Part shown: positions 45,346-54,045 of the stretch, one piece after another
Layout: the number at the start of each line of letters is the position of its first letter
Position numbering within the stretch: position 1 is the first letter of the stretch
DNA from: Bryobacter sp.
GTDB lineage: Bacteria > Acidobacteriota > Terriglobia > Bryobacterales > Bryobacteraceae
Length of the DNA: 64,000 bases
Direction of reading: 5' to 3'
NCBI GenBank assembly: GCA_022843625.1
Contig: JALHNH010000012.1
Coordinates: 62,001-126,000 of the forward strand
The notes under the pieces: generated by a model
Told to the model about the DNA's origin: nothing
Databases searched by the model: none
Seen by the model: the letters and a program-made list of their open reading frames with translations, nothing else
Made by a program: the position numbers and the translations under genes

Positions 45346-46872
45346 ATGCGCAGCAATAAATACACCTCGACAACCTGCAACCCAGGGCGGATCCTGCGCC
45401 CCATCATCGCCATCTTGCTTTTAACAACACTGCTGCCGGCCCAGTCGGGGTTGCCAGCCCTGTCCGACAAGCCCCTTCCGCCTGTCGCCAAGCTCCTCAT
45501 CGATTTCATCAAAATCAACACTTCCAACCCTCCCGGCAACGAAGATCAGATCGGCCAGTTCCTCGCCCCTATCTTCAAGCAAGCCGGCTTTGAAGTCGAC
45601 ATCATCCAGACCCCGCAAAAGGGCAAGTCCCACTTCATCGCCCGCCTTCGTGGCAATGGCACCAAGAAGCCCATCCTCCTTGCAGGGCACGCTGATGTCG
45701 TTGGCGTTGAGCGCGAAAAGTGGAGCGTCGACCCCTTCGCCGGCGTCATCAAGGACGGCTACGTCATCGGCCGCGGTGCCATCGACGTCAAAGGCGGGCT
45801 CGCCGTCTTTGCCCAGGCCGTCCTCGACATCGCCGCTAAAAAGATTCCGCTCGATCGCGACATCATCCTCCTTTCAGAAGCCGATGAAGAAGGCGGCCTC
45901 TACAACACCGGCTGGCTCGCAGAACGCCACTGGGAGAAGATCGATTGCGAGTTTTCACTCAATGAAGGCGGCTGGATCGTTAAAGAAGACAACTCAAACA
46001 AGGTCCGCTACGTTTCGATTTCTACCGCCGACAAATCCAGCCTCAATATCGTGATCCGCGCCAAAGGCACTTCCACTCACAGTTCTATGCCGCTGGCCGA
46101 TAACGCCATCTTCCGCCTCTCCCGCGCACTCGCTAAAGTCGGCGCTTACGACACCAAGCCCAAGCTCAACGACTCGACAAAGAAATTCTTCCTCACCCTC
46201 GGCGAAGTCTCCGAAGAACCCCTCAAGACCCACTTCAAAAACCTCGTTCTCTCGGGCGACCCCGAAAAAGTGAAAGCTGCCGACAAGGCAATCTCCCAAA
46301 ACGTCCTCCTCCACTCGATCATGCGCAATACGATCGCGCCCGTCTTTCTCAATGCCGGCTTCCGGGGCAATGTCATCCCCGGCTCGGCCGAGGCAACGAT
46401 CAACTTCCGCACGATTCCTGGCACCACAGTTGGTGAGTTGATCGACGAACTCCAGACCGTGATCAACGATCCGATGGTAGAAGTTCTGTCAGCACCCATG
46501 CGCCTCTCCGCTGCACCCATGACCCCCGAACAGGAGAAAGCCATGGAGGCCGCTGCGGCTCGCCGGGCTGCCCCCATCCCCGAATCCCCGTTAACCACAG
46601 AGTTGTACCAGGCATTGGCCAGGCACGCCAAACTTACCTATCCGGAGGCTCTCGTCACGCCCTACCTCTTTCAGGCCGGTACCGATGCCTACGCCTGGCG
46701 CTCACGCGGTGTTCCTGTCTACGGAATCTATCCGTATCCGATCACTGCCGAAGATCTCACGCGCATGCACGGCAACGACGAAAGAGTACCAATTGATTCG
46801 CTCGTGTCGGGTCTGAAGATGATCACTAATCTTTTACTGGATGTAGCAGGTCATCAGCCGCTACCAAAATAG
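45346..46872 (+). CDS. Exported M20-family metallopeptidase
   Basis: A 508-residue protein with a signal anchor (LRPIIAILLLTTLLPAQ). The M20 zinc core is complete: H115 and D117 in LLAGHADVVG, D147 in GRGAIDVKGG, E181/E182 in SEADEEGG. The dimerisation lid follows, and a late CGH-type His site (DAYAWRSRGVPVYGIYP region) closes the sequence. It should hydrolyse dipeptides, acyl amino acids or similar in the periplasm, a common role in acidobacterial peptide use. Its 3' end overlaps the convergent M1 aminopeptidase by 47 bases, and the pair may act on the same peptides. Confidence 0.92.
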   Translation: MRSNKYTSTTCNPGRILRPIIAILLLTTLLPAQSGLPALSDKPLPPVAKLLIDFIKINTSNPPGNEDQIGQFLAPIFKQAGFEVDIIQTPQKGKSHFIARLRGNGTKKPILLAGHADVVGVEREKWSVDPFAGVIKDGYVIGRGAIDVKGGLAVFAQAVLDIAAKKIPLDRDIILLSEADEEGGLYNTGWLAERHWEKIDCEFSLNEGGWIVKEDNSNKVRYVSISTADKSSLNIVIRAKGTSTHSSMPLADNAIFRLSRALAKVGAYDTKPKLNDSTKKFFLTLGEVSEEPLKTHFKNLVLSGDPEKVKAADKAISQNVLLHSIMRNTIAPVFLNAGFRGNVIPGSAEATINFRTIPGTTVGELIDELQTVINDPMVEVLSAPMRLSAAPMTPEQEKAMEAAAARRAAPIPESPLTTELYQALARHAKLTYPEALVTPYLFQAGTDAYAWRSRGVPVYGIYPYPITAEDLTRMHGNDERVPIDSLVSGLKMITNLLLDVAGHQPLPK

Positions 46873-49024
46873 TCATCCGCAGCCGCTCTGGATAATCCTT
46901 GGGCAACCCAGCCAGGAATTTCTTCACCGTAGCAGCCGCTGTCGCCGACCGGTGCCAATTCAGGGTTGCCCCCATCCATCGTTGCGGAAAGAAGATGTCG
47001 CCAGTCTTCTGGATCTCGCTCAGCAATTGCAGGCTGGGCAGGATGTACTTCTCACTTGCAGCCAGCCGGGTAGGGTGATGCAGATAGCTCAAGCCTTCAA
47101 GAACCCAGGGCTCATGCCCACGGTTCTTTACATCTTTAAGCCGCTCAAAGAAGGCCGAGCCGTCGAGTTCCAGCGCTGGCATGACAAAGGCGAATTGAGC
47201 CTTGCGATCGGGGTTCTCGATCCGGGCCAGTTGCTCAGCCCTTACATCGACGCCGCGAATCATCAGCTCAGCCGCAAGCCGGGTGTAGTCGTTCTCGGCT
47301 AGCGGCAGGTCAGGAATCGTGATCTGCTTCCGCCAGACTTTTTCAAGCCACTCTACAGGCGCAACACTCCGGTAGACCTGATAGTAGGCCGACTTGATGC
47401 TGCGGTTCCTGGCAGTGTTCATGCCTTCGCGAAGCATGGCTTCGACACGTGGCAGATCCTTTGAGTGGCGCCACATCAGTCGATCAAGGTCACCCAGCAG
47501 CCGAGTCAGAATCAACTCCTCATTTTCAAGAGGAATGGCCTTCAAGGCCAGCTCAAACAAATCTACCCGGTCTTCCCACAAAGCTGACCAGGCTTGGGCG
47601 CGTACAACAGGATCTTTGATCTCAGGCAAATGCGCAAGCAGGTAGGTCTTGCTCTTGGCATCGAGGTGATACTCGCCGTAGCCATCGGGTAACACGAAGC
47701 CTTCGTAGGCCCGGGTCTTCGTCAACTTCGGCCTGCCCGCAGTATCGATCCACGTTTTGCTCCAGGCCGTGAGGTCTGTGCCGAAGACGGCGAGCAGGTC
47801 GTCCCAGGTGGCATTGGCGAAGGAGTACCTTTTGAGGTAGCGTTGCAAACCTTGCTGGAAGGCTTTCTCGCCCAGCATCTTCTCCAGTTGCTGCATCACA
47901 ATTGGCGACTTCTGATAGATGATCGGGCCGTACATAGTGCCGGCCTCGTTAAGATTGGCCAGCTTCTGCCGGATCGCATTCGCGCCCTGCGTCCGGTCTA
48001 CGTTATATGCCGAGCGGTAATGGCTGAGAAAAAATCGCAACTCATGATTGAGCTCTGGAAACGAAGGATTGACAATCTTCGCTGCCATGAAGTTGGCAAA
48101 CACTTCTTTGAGCCACACATCGTTAAACCACTTCATCGTCACGAGGTCACCAAACCACATATGCGCCGTCTCATGCGAAATCACACTAGCCCGGCCCAGC
48201 CGCTGGGCCTGCGTAGCGGACTCCTCCAGAAACAAGCCCGAAGAGTTATAGCTGATCGCCCCGGCGTGCTCCATGCCGCCGAATTGAAACGAAGGCAGCG
48301 CCATGAAGTCGAGTTTGCCGAAGGGGTAGGGGACTCCTGTGTAGTCCTCCATCCACTTAACTGCCCTTGCATGCAGGTCAAAGATGGCTTCGCGGTTCCG
48401 CTCTACCTTCTTGGCGTCCGTTTCCCGGTGATACATCCGGTACTTGCGGCCTGCAATCTCTGCCGTCTCAACCTGAAACTTGCCAGCCCCAAAGAAGAGC
48501 AGATAAGTCGACAGCGGCTGTGTTTCGACGTCGGGCTCTGCATTCAGCAAGGTCTGCCAGCCGTCTGGCACCGACATCGTTACCGTGAAGCGCGCCTTCA
48601 GGTCGGGCTGGTCGAAACAGGGAATCGCCAGATGCGCCCTGGCGGGCACAAACAAAGAATAGAAGAAGTCCGGGTTGCGGTTGAGCGAAGCATCGCCGAG
48701 CCGAAATTCAAGTTCGATGTCGCTCGTTCCGGCAGGAAAGACCAGATGGCCGTTCACTGCCTGATAGCTTGCGCTGGCCCGGATCAGGTTGGCCGCGCCA
48801 GGGGCGAAATCGAGAACTATCGGTGCGATTCGGTCCTTAAGGTCAAACCGCAAGTGGGCTTTGCCAAGCAGGGGTTCGGTCTTGTCTGCTGGGACTTTCA
48901 AATCGAGCGAGTAGCGCAAGTTGGCTATTTGATTGGCTCTTTGCCGCGCCAGGCTTTCGCTGATTCCAGCCTCAGGGTCAATTCCCATCGTCATCATGGC
49001 CACAACTACAGCAGATTCCCACAT
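46826..49024 (-). CDS. M1-family zinc aminopeptidase
   Basis: A 732-residue aminopeptidase. GGMEHAG (residues 249-255) is the exopeptidase GAMEN-type motif. HETAH (284-288) with E307 (WLKEVFANFMA) forms the zinc site. The N-terminal beta domain and the long C-terminal helical domain match the PepN/LTA4H fold. It removes N-terminal residues from peptides. The first 20 residues (MWESAVVVAMMTMG) are weakly hydrophobic, so secretion is uncertain, and several ATGs compete for the start. It overlaps the M20 peptidase gene at the 3' end. Confidence 0.93.
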   Translation of the reverse strand: MWESAVVVAMMTMGIDPEAGISESLARQRANQIANLRYSLDLKVPADKTEPLLGKAHLRFDLKDRIAPIVLDFAPGAANLIRASASYQAVNGHLVFPAGTSDIELEFRLGDASLNRNPDFFYSLFVPARAHLAIPCFDQPDLKARFTVTMSVPDGWQTLLNAEPDVETQPLSTYLLFFGAGKFQVETAEIAGRKYRMYHRETDAKKVERNREAIFDLHARAVKWMEDYTGVPYPFGKLDFMALPSFQFGGMEHAGAISYNSSGLFLEESATQAQRLGRASVISHETAHMWFGDLVTMKWFNDVWLKEVFANFMAAKIVNPSFPELNHELRFFLSHYRSAYNVDRTQGANAIRQKLANLNEAGTMYGPIIYQKSPIVMQQLEKMLGEKAFQQGLQRYLKRYSFANATWDDLLAVFGTDLTAWSKTWIDTAGRPKLTKTRAYEGFVLPDGYGEYHLDAKSKTYLLAHLPEIKDPVVRAQAWSALWEDRVDLFELALKAIPLENEELILTRLLGDLDRLMWRHSKDLPRVEAMLREGMNTARNRSIKSAYYQVYRSVAPVEWLEKVWRKQITIPDLPLAENDYTRLAAELMIRGVDVRAEQLARIENPDRKAQFAFVMPALELDGSAFFERLKDVKNRGHEPWVLEGLSYLHHPTRLAASEKYILPSLQLLSEIQKTGDIFFPQRWMGATLNWHRSATAAATVKKFLAGLPKDYPERLRMTILVAADDLLHPVKD

Positions 49025-49106
49025 GCCTCAAGGTATCAAACGAGTCTCTTAATACTAAAGTCATATCCCGATCTGGTCGATATCTCCCTTAGTCCTGGAG
49101 TGTCAA

Positions 49107-50627
49107 TTGACTAACAAATTCCCCCATTCGATCCTCCGGCCATCGCTATCCGATCTTTTCTTCCTGGTGCTTCTGGTCTGGCTCTTTGCCATAAGCCCGG
49201 TCGGTTGGTCCAGGACCTTGCTCGACGCCGATACCTGGTTTCATACCAGGATCGGTGAAATCATTCTGAGTACGGGGAGCGTTCCCCATCAGGACCCCTT
49301 CTCGTTTTCAAAGGTAGGTCAGGCCTGGTATGCCTTTGAATGGCTTTCCGAAGTGATTTTGGCCAGCGTTTACCGGCTGTCCGGGTTGAAGGGGATTTCG
49401 GCACTGGCTGCGGTGCTGATCACGCTCTATCTGACGGTACTGCTGAAGTTCTCAATTGCCAAGGGTGCCAATGGAATGATTGCACTCGTCACCACGCTAG
49501 TTGCCGCCACCGCCAGTTCAATTCACTTTCATGCCCGTCCTCATCTGTTCACCTTGCTCTTCTTGACCGTGGCCTTCTGGATTCTCGACCGCAATCGATC
49601 TTCGACTGGCAGCTATGCTGTCTGGGTGCTGGTTCCGTTGGCTGCGCTTTGGGCGAATCTTCATGGGGGATTTTTCATATTCCTGGTTTTGCTTGGGGTT
49701 CGTGTGGTGGGCTGCGCGTTAGAGGCGATTTGCTATGACGACTTGCGTGCGGCCCGTCGAAGCGAGGCGATCCAGCTGACACTCGTTGGGCTTGCTGTAG
49801 CGGCAGCTACCCTTGTAAATCCTTATGGATATCACCTGCACGAACACATCATTGATTTCTTGAAGTCCCCCTGGACGAATCAGAATGTGGCAGAGTTTCA
49901 ATCTCCCCGGTTTGGGTCGGAGGAAATGCTGAATTGCATGCTAATGCTGTTTGCGGGGCTGGCAGTGATTTCGTCACTGGTGAGGAAAAAGAATCTGACT
50001 GACTCATTGACGATCCTCTTTCTGGGCTACTGTTCGCTCACCTCAGTCCGCCACATGACGATATTTATGTTGGCTGTTGCGCCAATCCTCGCCGTCGAAC
50101 TGAGCCTGGGTTGGAACGCCATTGCAGCGGGGCGCAAAAAGTCGTCTCTACTTACGATCCTCCACGATGTCACCAGGCAACTGACACCAATGATGGCCGG
50201 TACGAGCCTCTTTATCCCAGCCGTCGTTCTTGGGCTGTTGTTCATGCCGGGCTTGAATTGGCCTACTGAAATACCTGAAACTACGGTTCCAGTGAAGTTC
50301 ATCGAGAAGCATGCAGACCGGATCGCGACGAGCCGCATCTTTGCTGCGGACCAGGTTGCCGACTATTTGATCTTTCGAAATTATCCGAGGCAGAAGGTAT
50401 ATTTCGACAGCCGGCATAACTACTATGGCCCTGCGCTTGGGGATGAGTATCTGGCGATCCGCGACGGTCTTAAACCGTGGGGTGAGCTGCTGGACAAAAA
50501 TCGATTCGATCTCGTTCTTGTCCCAAGCCAGGGAGCCCTCAGCTCTTTATTGAATTTGAGCAATGGCTGGCGGTTGCTGGACCAGAGCGAAAAGTACGTT
50601 TTATACGAAAGAAAAGCGTCGTTATGA
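49107..50627 (+). CDS. Polytopic membrane protein, GT-C glycosyltransferase-like
   Basis: A 506-residue integral membrane protein with about ten hydrophobic segments. The first loop after helix 1 has DADTWFHTRIGEIILSTGSV and DPFSFSKVGQAWYAFEW. This acidic loop and the W-rich pattern are typical of GT-C enzymes that use lipid-linked sugars. The start is a TTG, chosen because GGAG at 49097-49100 is correctly spaced and no ATG lies nearby. A soluble C-terminal domain (ADQVADYLIFRNYPRQKVYF) follows the last helix. The glycan and acceptor are unknown. Confidence 0.7.
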   Translation: MTNKFPHSILRPSLSDLFFLVLLVWLFAISPVGWSRTLLDADTWFHTRIGEIILSTGSVPHQDPFSFSKVGQAWYAFEWLSEVILASVYRLSGLKGISALAAVLITLYLTVLLKFSIAKGANGMIALVTTLVAATASSIHFHARPHLFTLLFLTVAFWILDRNRSSTGSYAVWVLVPLAALWANLHGGFFIFLVLLGVRVVGCALEAICYDDLRAARRSEAIQLTLVGLAVAAATLVNPYGYHLHEHIIDFLKSPWTNQNVAEFQSPRFGSEEMLNCMLMLFAGLAVISSLVRKKNLTDSLTILFLGYCSLTSVRHMTIFMLAVAPILAVELSLGWNAIAAGRKKSSLLTILHDVTRQLTPMMAGTSLFIPAVVLGLLFMPGLNWPTEIPETTVPVKFIEKHADRIATSRIFAADQVADYLIFRNYPRQKVYFDSRHNYYGPALGDEYLAIRDGLKPWGELLDKNRFDLVLVPSQGALSSLLNLSNGWRLLDQSEKYVLYERKASL

Positions 50628-50637
50628 CGCAGCCCTC

Positions 50638-53600
50638 CTAGCGGGCATGCGAAGGGTCTGCGCCAATGGTGCCGATGAGCTCTTCAATGTATGCAGGTGA
50701 GTTGACGTGGGCCTGCTGGGCCTGGGCATTTGCGAGAAGTGCGGGAAGGTCAATGCCGGTGCCTCCCTCTTCTTCGAAATCCTTGAGAGCTTGGAGGTGG
50801 CGAGCCCAGAGGGCCTGATCGACACGCTGCTTTGCTTCGAGGCGGGCTTTGTACCAGTCGCTGGCAAGTAGAGAATCTCTCGTAAAGAGGTTCCGAAATG
50901 CAGGATCGTCGATCCGCGCCCCTTCGTAATGGCCGTGGGCCATGATGTGGAGGAGGGCTTTTAGAGGGGGGCAGGCGAGGTCAATGCTTCCGTCTTCAAA
51001 GTAATTCAGAGCCACTCGGCGCTGACTTTCGACAATGGCATCGATGCCTTCGGCAAACACCGTGGGGTCCTGGAGTTCCGGGCGGAGAAGTTCTTCGGGG
51101 AAGACGGCACCGGGTACTTCGAAGATACGGCCGAGGAAGCGGTCGACAAAGAGCGGAGTGATACGGTAGCCGAGGCGGCTGGCGAGAACTCTCCGGCCGC
51201 TGACTTCGAAGTCATTCACTTTTTCAAGAAGTCCGTGGCTGAGAAGGAAGCCGGGTTCGCGCTCTCCCACTCGCATACGGCACCAGATTTCAGGAACCAG
51301 CAAGCTAATGTCGTGATCGACACGGACCTTAGGGCCAATACAGCCGGCAGAGGTGGTGAAGCCCGGGTAGCCGGTGAGAATGAAAGATACCAGAGCGTTA
51401 TTGCAATCGACCACCGGAGCTAGCGCGTTGAAGGGGCCTTTGGTAAGCGCACCTTCGCTACCGAAGCCGGTGGTGGCAGGGGATTTACCGGTGAGGCTCG
51501 AAATGAACTCCATGAAGAGTTCGGGCAGTTCCTGAAAGTGGATGGGGCCGTAAACCGCGAGAGCGGGGAGATTGATAGAGGGATCTGGGGGATTGTTGCG
51601 GCGGCCGGCAAGGACGGCATTGACGGGATACTGCACGGGACTGCCCGACGGAATTTCACGTTCCAGACGAGCGACGATTTCGGCGATATAGGATTCGCGC
51701 GGAGCAGCGAGATCGGGACGGCGCTGGAGGTAGCGCGGGTTCAATGTGGGCTTGCCGTTTACCAGGCGCGGGTTAGCCGAGGAGACGACGTATGCTTCAC
51801 CGGTTGCACTGGCGGCGAAGTCTTCGAGGAGCTGTTTCATGGGCGGACTGAAGCGATCCATCTCTGTAACGTGGTCAATCATGGCGGTGACCTTTGCAGG
51901 AGTGAGCGGTTCGTAGTTGGAAATGAAAGTGTTTGGGCTGGCCATGTCCGATTCGGCCTGCCAGTCGCTGCCGCGGTGGATCGCTTCGTCGGGACGTTGG
52001 AAAAGGAGGGTTTCGCAGTTGGTGAGGAGCTTGACGCTGAGGTTCGTGTTCTCCGGGTCGAGGCCGGAGAGTTGTTCGCGCGGGAGGACGGCAGAGGCGG
52101 TAATGTCATCTTCGACCTGTACCTTCATGGAGGGATAGAAATCCGGGCGGAGTTTGAAGATGCGCCAACTGCTGTCAGGTTCAAAGCCGACTCGGAGGTA
52201 GTTGCTGACGAGAGGCTCCTGTTCGAATTTCAATTCGTGGCCGAGGAAACCGTTGACGTGATCAACGGTGAAATGCTCGGCCCAGTTGTCGCCCCACTCG
52301 GGACGGTAGTAACGCTTGACGGTGAAGACAAGCTGGCGGGTGGTTTGTTTGAGGCCACGGAGCCAGTTGTTGTAAAAGTCGTTGTATTCGGCGGAGGGCG
52401 TCAGGAGCTGGATGACAGAGCCGAGGGAGCGTTCTGGACTGAGGATGGGACGGCGGCTGCGGTCGTCGGGGAGACGGTCGCGATAAATGGTTGAGAAATC
52501 AATCTTGAGAATTTCAGCAACTTGAGCCATGTCGGCGTGGAAGTCGCGAACGAAGACGGGGCCGCGGAGGATTGCGCTGGAAATCGACTTGGAGATTTCG
52601 GACTTGCCGCCGCCGGAGACAGTGCAAGGTTTGTGACAGAGAGTACCTTTTGGGCGGACTCCGATCAGGCGCCATGCCCGGCCGGAGAAGTGCTTTTCCA
52701 TCTGGACGCGGAAGCCTGAGGGCAGGATGTATGCGTTGCCTGGGCGGAGGTTCAGGCTTTGTTCCACACCGTTCTGGTCCCAGGTTACGAAGCCCGTGCG
52801 TAGGCGGAAGATGGAGTTCTCAGGGAGATAGAAGACGGTAGGGTAGCGGCGGTCGATTGCGTATCCTTCGGGCTGCCGGATGGCCAGATCGCCAAGGAGA
52901 GAGAGAGCCAGTTCGAGGGATACCTTCTTAAGGCTGACGGTTTGTTCGGCGTGGAATTCCTGGCCGAGGATGTAAGTGGCGAAGGCAATGGCGCCGCCTG
53001 CGTGCTCTTCTTCGGCCATGCCGTAGAGGTTGGCTGCGAAGCTAATCTGCGTTTTGACTTCCTTCTTGCAGTAGCCGTAGTAGTTGTCGGCGATGATCGT
53101 GACAATGACTCCGTTATGATCGCGGCAACAGATTTTGAAGGCACTGCCTCCGTTATAGAGTTCGTCCTCTGACTCCCATGACATGTCGTCGCGGATTTGG
53201 CGGGGGGTGGCTTGGGAAGTGTGAGGGAGGCCAAGGTCTTTCTTCTTGAGGCCCACCAGGTGTGGGGCGAGGATGACGCAGCCGGTGTGCCCGGTCCAGT
53301 GCGGGCTGTCGAGGCCCGCGTCGTTTTCTGGGAGTTGGGGGTCCCCGCCGTTGCCGAAGATAGATTCCACGAAATCGAGATTGCTCACGAGGCTGCCGGG
53401 GGCGAAGAAACGAGTCTCCATGGTCATTTGAGGGTTGTTGCCGGCGGCAGGGCAAACGATGGGGCGCAGGAGGAGGGAGACGAAGAGCCGGGCGGCATTT
53501 TCCTGGGCGGAGGTGAAGGGAAGTGTGAGCGTATCCGATGGCGGGTTGAGGGCGGCCTTGAGGAGTGAAGCGAAGGCACGCTTGGGAACGGCTTGTTTGT

Positions 53601-54030
53601 CGGCAGGAACGGGGAAGCCGCCTTCGACGATATGGAAGACGCCTTTAGTGGTGCGGCGATCGCTAACAGGATTATGGAGAATGCCTTGCGGGACTCGGTA
53701 GGAGTTCAGATAGGGTGAGGTGAAGCTGGCGCCTTTGTAGGGTAAAGAGAGGATTCGGCCAAGACCAGGGCGGTCGAGTACGAGGGTGTTTTCGGGAAGG
53801 CGGGGGACGGGGTCGCCGAGTTCTTTGAGGTGCGAGTCGAGGAAGTTCTGGATGCGTGTGTCGGCGGGGCAAAGGTAGCCTTTGAGAAGGCGGACTTTGT
53901 TTTCGTAGTTTCGCAGGAGGGGCCGGGCAATATCGACGAATTCATCCTGATGGTTCAGGGGCTGGCCCATGACCGCCAGCTTCAAAGTCAGGTATCGCAA
54001 CAATTCTGCAGAATCAGGAGATGAATACAC
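50638..54030 (-). CDS. Probable PPi-type phosphoenolpyruvate carboxykinase
   Basis: A very large single-domain-looking protein of 1130 residues. I match it from memory to the pyrophosphate-dependent PEP carboxykinase family known from Propionibacterium and Entamoeba (about 1100-1150 residues). Supporting patterns are FTSPYLNSYRVPQGILHNP, DRRTTKGVFHIVEGGFP, HWTGHTGCVILAPHL, GSAFKICCRDHNGVIVTII and a phosphate-loop-like VSGGGKSEISKS (about residues 470-480). Such enzymes interconvert PEP, CO2 and phosphate with oxaloacetate and PPi. The GTG at 54030 lacks a clear ribosome site, so the start may lie downstream. It is divergent from a Ser/Thr kinase only 15 bases away, which may mean overlapping control. 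Confidence 0.65.
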   Translation of the reverse strand: MYSSPDSAELLRYLTLKLAVMGQPLNHQDEFVDIARPLLRNYENKVRLLKGYLCPADTRIQNFLDSHLKELGDPVPRLPENTLVLDRPGLGRILSLPYKGASFTSPYLNSYRVPQGILHNPVSDRRTTKGVFHIVEGGFPVPADKQAVPKRAFASLLKAALNPPSDTLTLPFTSAQENAARLFVSLLLRPIVCPAAGNNPQMTMETRFFAPGSLVSNLDFVESIFGNGGDPQLPENDAGLDSPHWTGHTGCVILAPHLVGLKKKDLGLPHTSQATPRQIRDDMSWESEDELYNGGSAFKICCRDHNGVIVTIIADNYYGYCKKEVKTQISFAANLYGMAEEEHAGGAIAFATYILGQEFHAEQTVSLKKVSLELALSLLGDLAIRQPEGYAIDRRYPTVFYLPENSIFRLRTGFVTWDQNGVEQSLNLRPGNAYILPSGFRVQMEKHFSGRAWRLIGVRPKGTLCHKPCTVSGGGKSEISKSISSAILRGPVFVRDFHADMAQVAEILKIDFSTIYRDRLPDDRSRRPILSPERSLGSVIQLLTPSAEYNDFYNNWLRGLKQTTRQLVFTVKRYYRPEWGDNWAEHFTVDHVNGFLGHELKFEQEPLVSNYLRVGFEPDSSWRIFKLRPDFYPSMKVQVEDDITASAVLPREQLSGLDPENTNLSVKLLTNCETLLFQRPDEAIHRGSDWQAESDMASPNTFISNYEPLTPAKVTAMIDHVTEMDRFSPPMKQLLEDFAASATGEAYVVSSANPRLVNGKPTLNPRYLQRRPDLAAPRESYIAEIVARLEREIPSGSPVQYPVNAVLAGRRNNPPDPSINLPALAVYGPIHFQELPELFMEFISSLTGKSPATTGFGSEGALTKGPFNALAPVVDCNNALVSFILTGYPGFTTSAGCIGPKVRVDHDISLLVPEIWCRMRVGEREPGFLLSHGLLEKVNDFEVSGRRVLASRLGYRITPLFVDRFLGRIFEVPGAVFPEELLRPELQDPTVFAEGIDAIVESQRRVALNYFEDGSIDLACPPLKALLHIMAHGHYEGARIDDPAFRNLFTRDSLLASDWYKARLEAKQRVDQALWARHLQALKDFEEEGGTGIDLPALLANAQAQQAHVNSPAYIEELIGTIGADPSHAR

Positions 54031-54045
54031 TTTTTAGGTTAGCCG

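Noticed and set aside
47843..49114. 423-codon plus-strand frame opposite the M1 aminopeptidase
   Set aside because: Antisense shadow of a gene with HExxH and GxMEN motifs; no domain features.
51538..52494. 318-codon plus-strand frame inside the PEPCK gene
   Set aside because: It is antisense to a 1130-codon gene with strong family motifs; its own sequence is Val/Gly/Glu-rich shadow.
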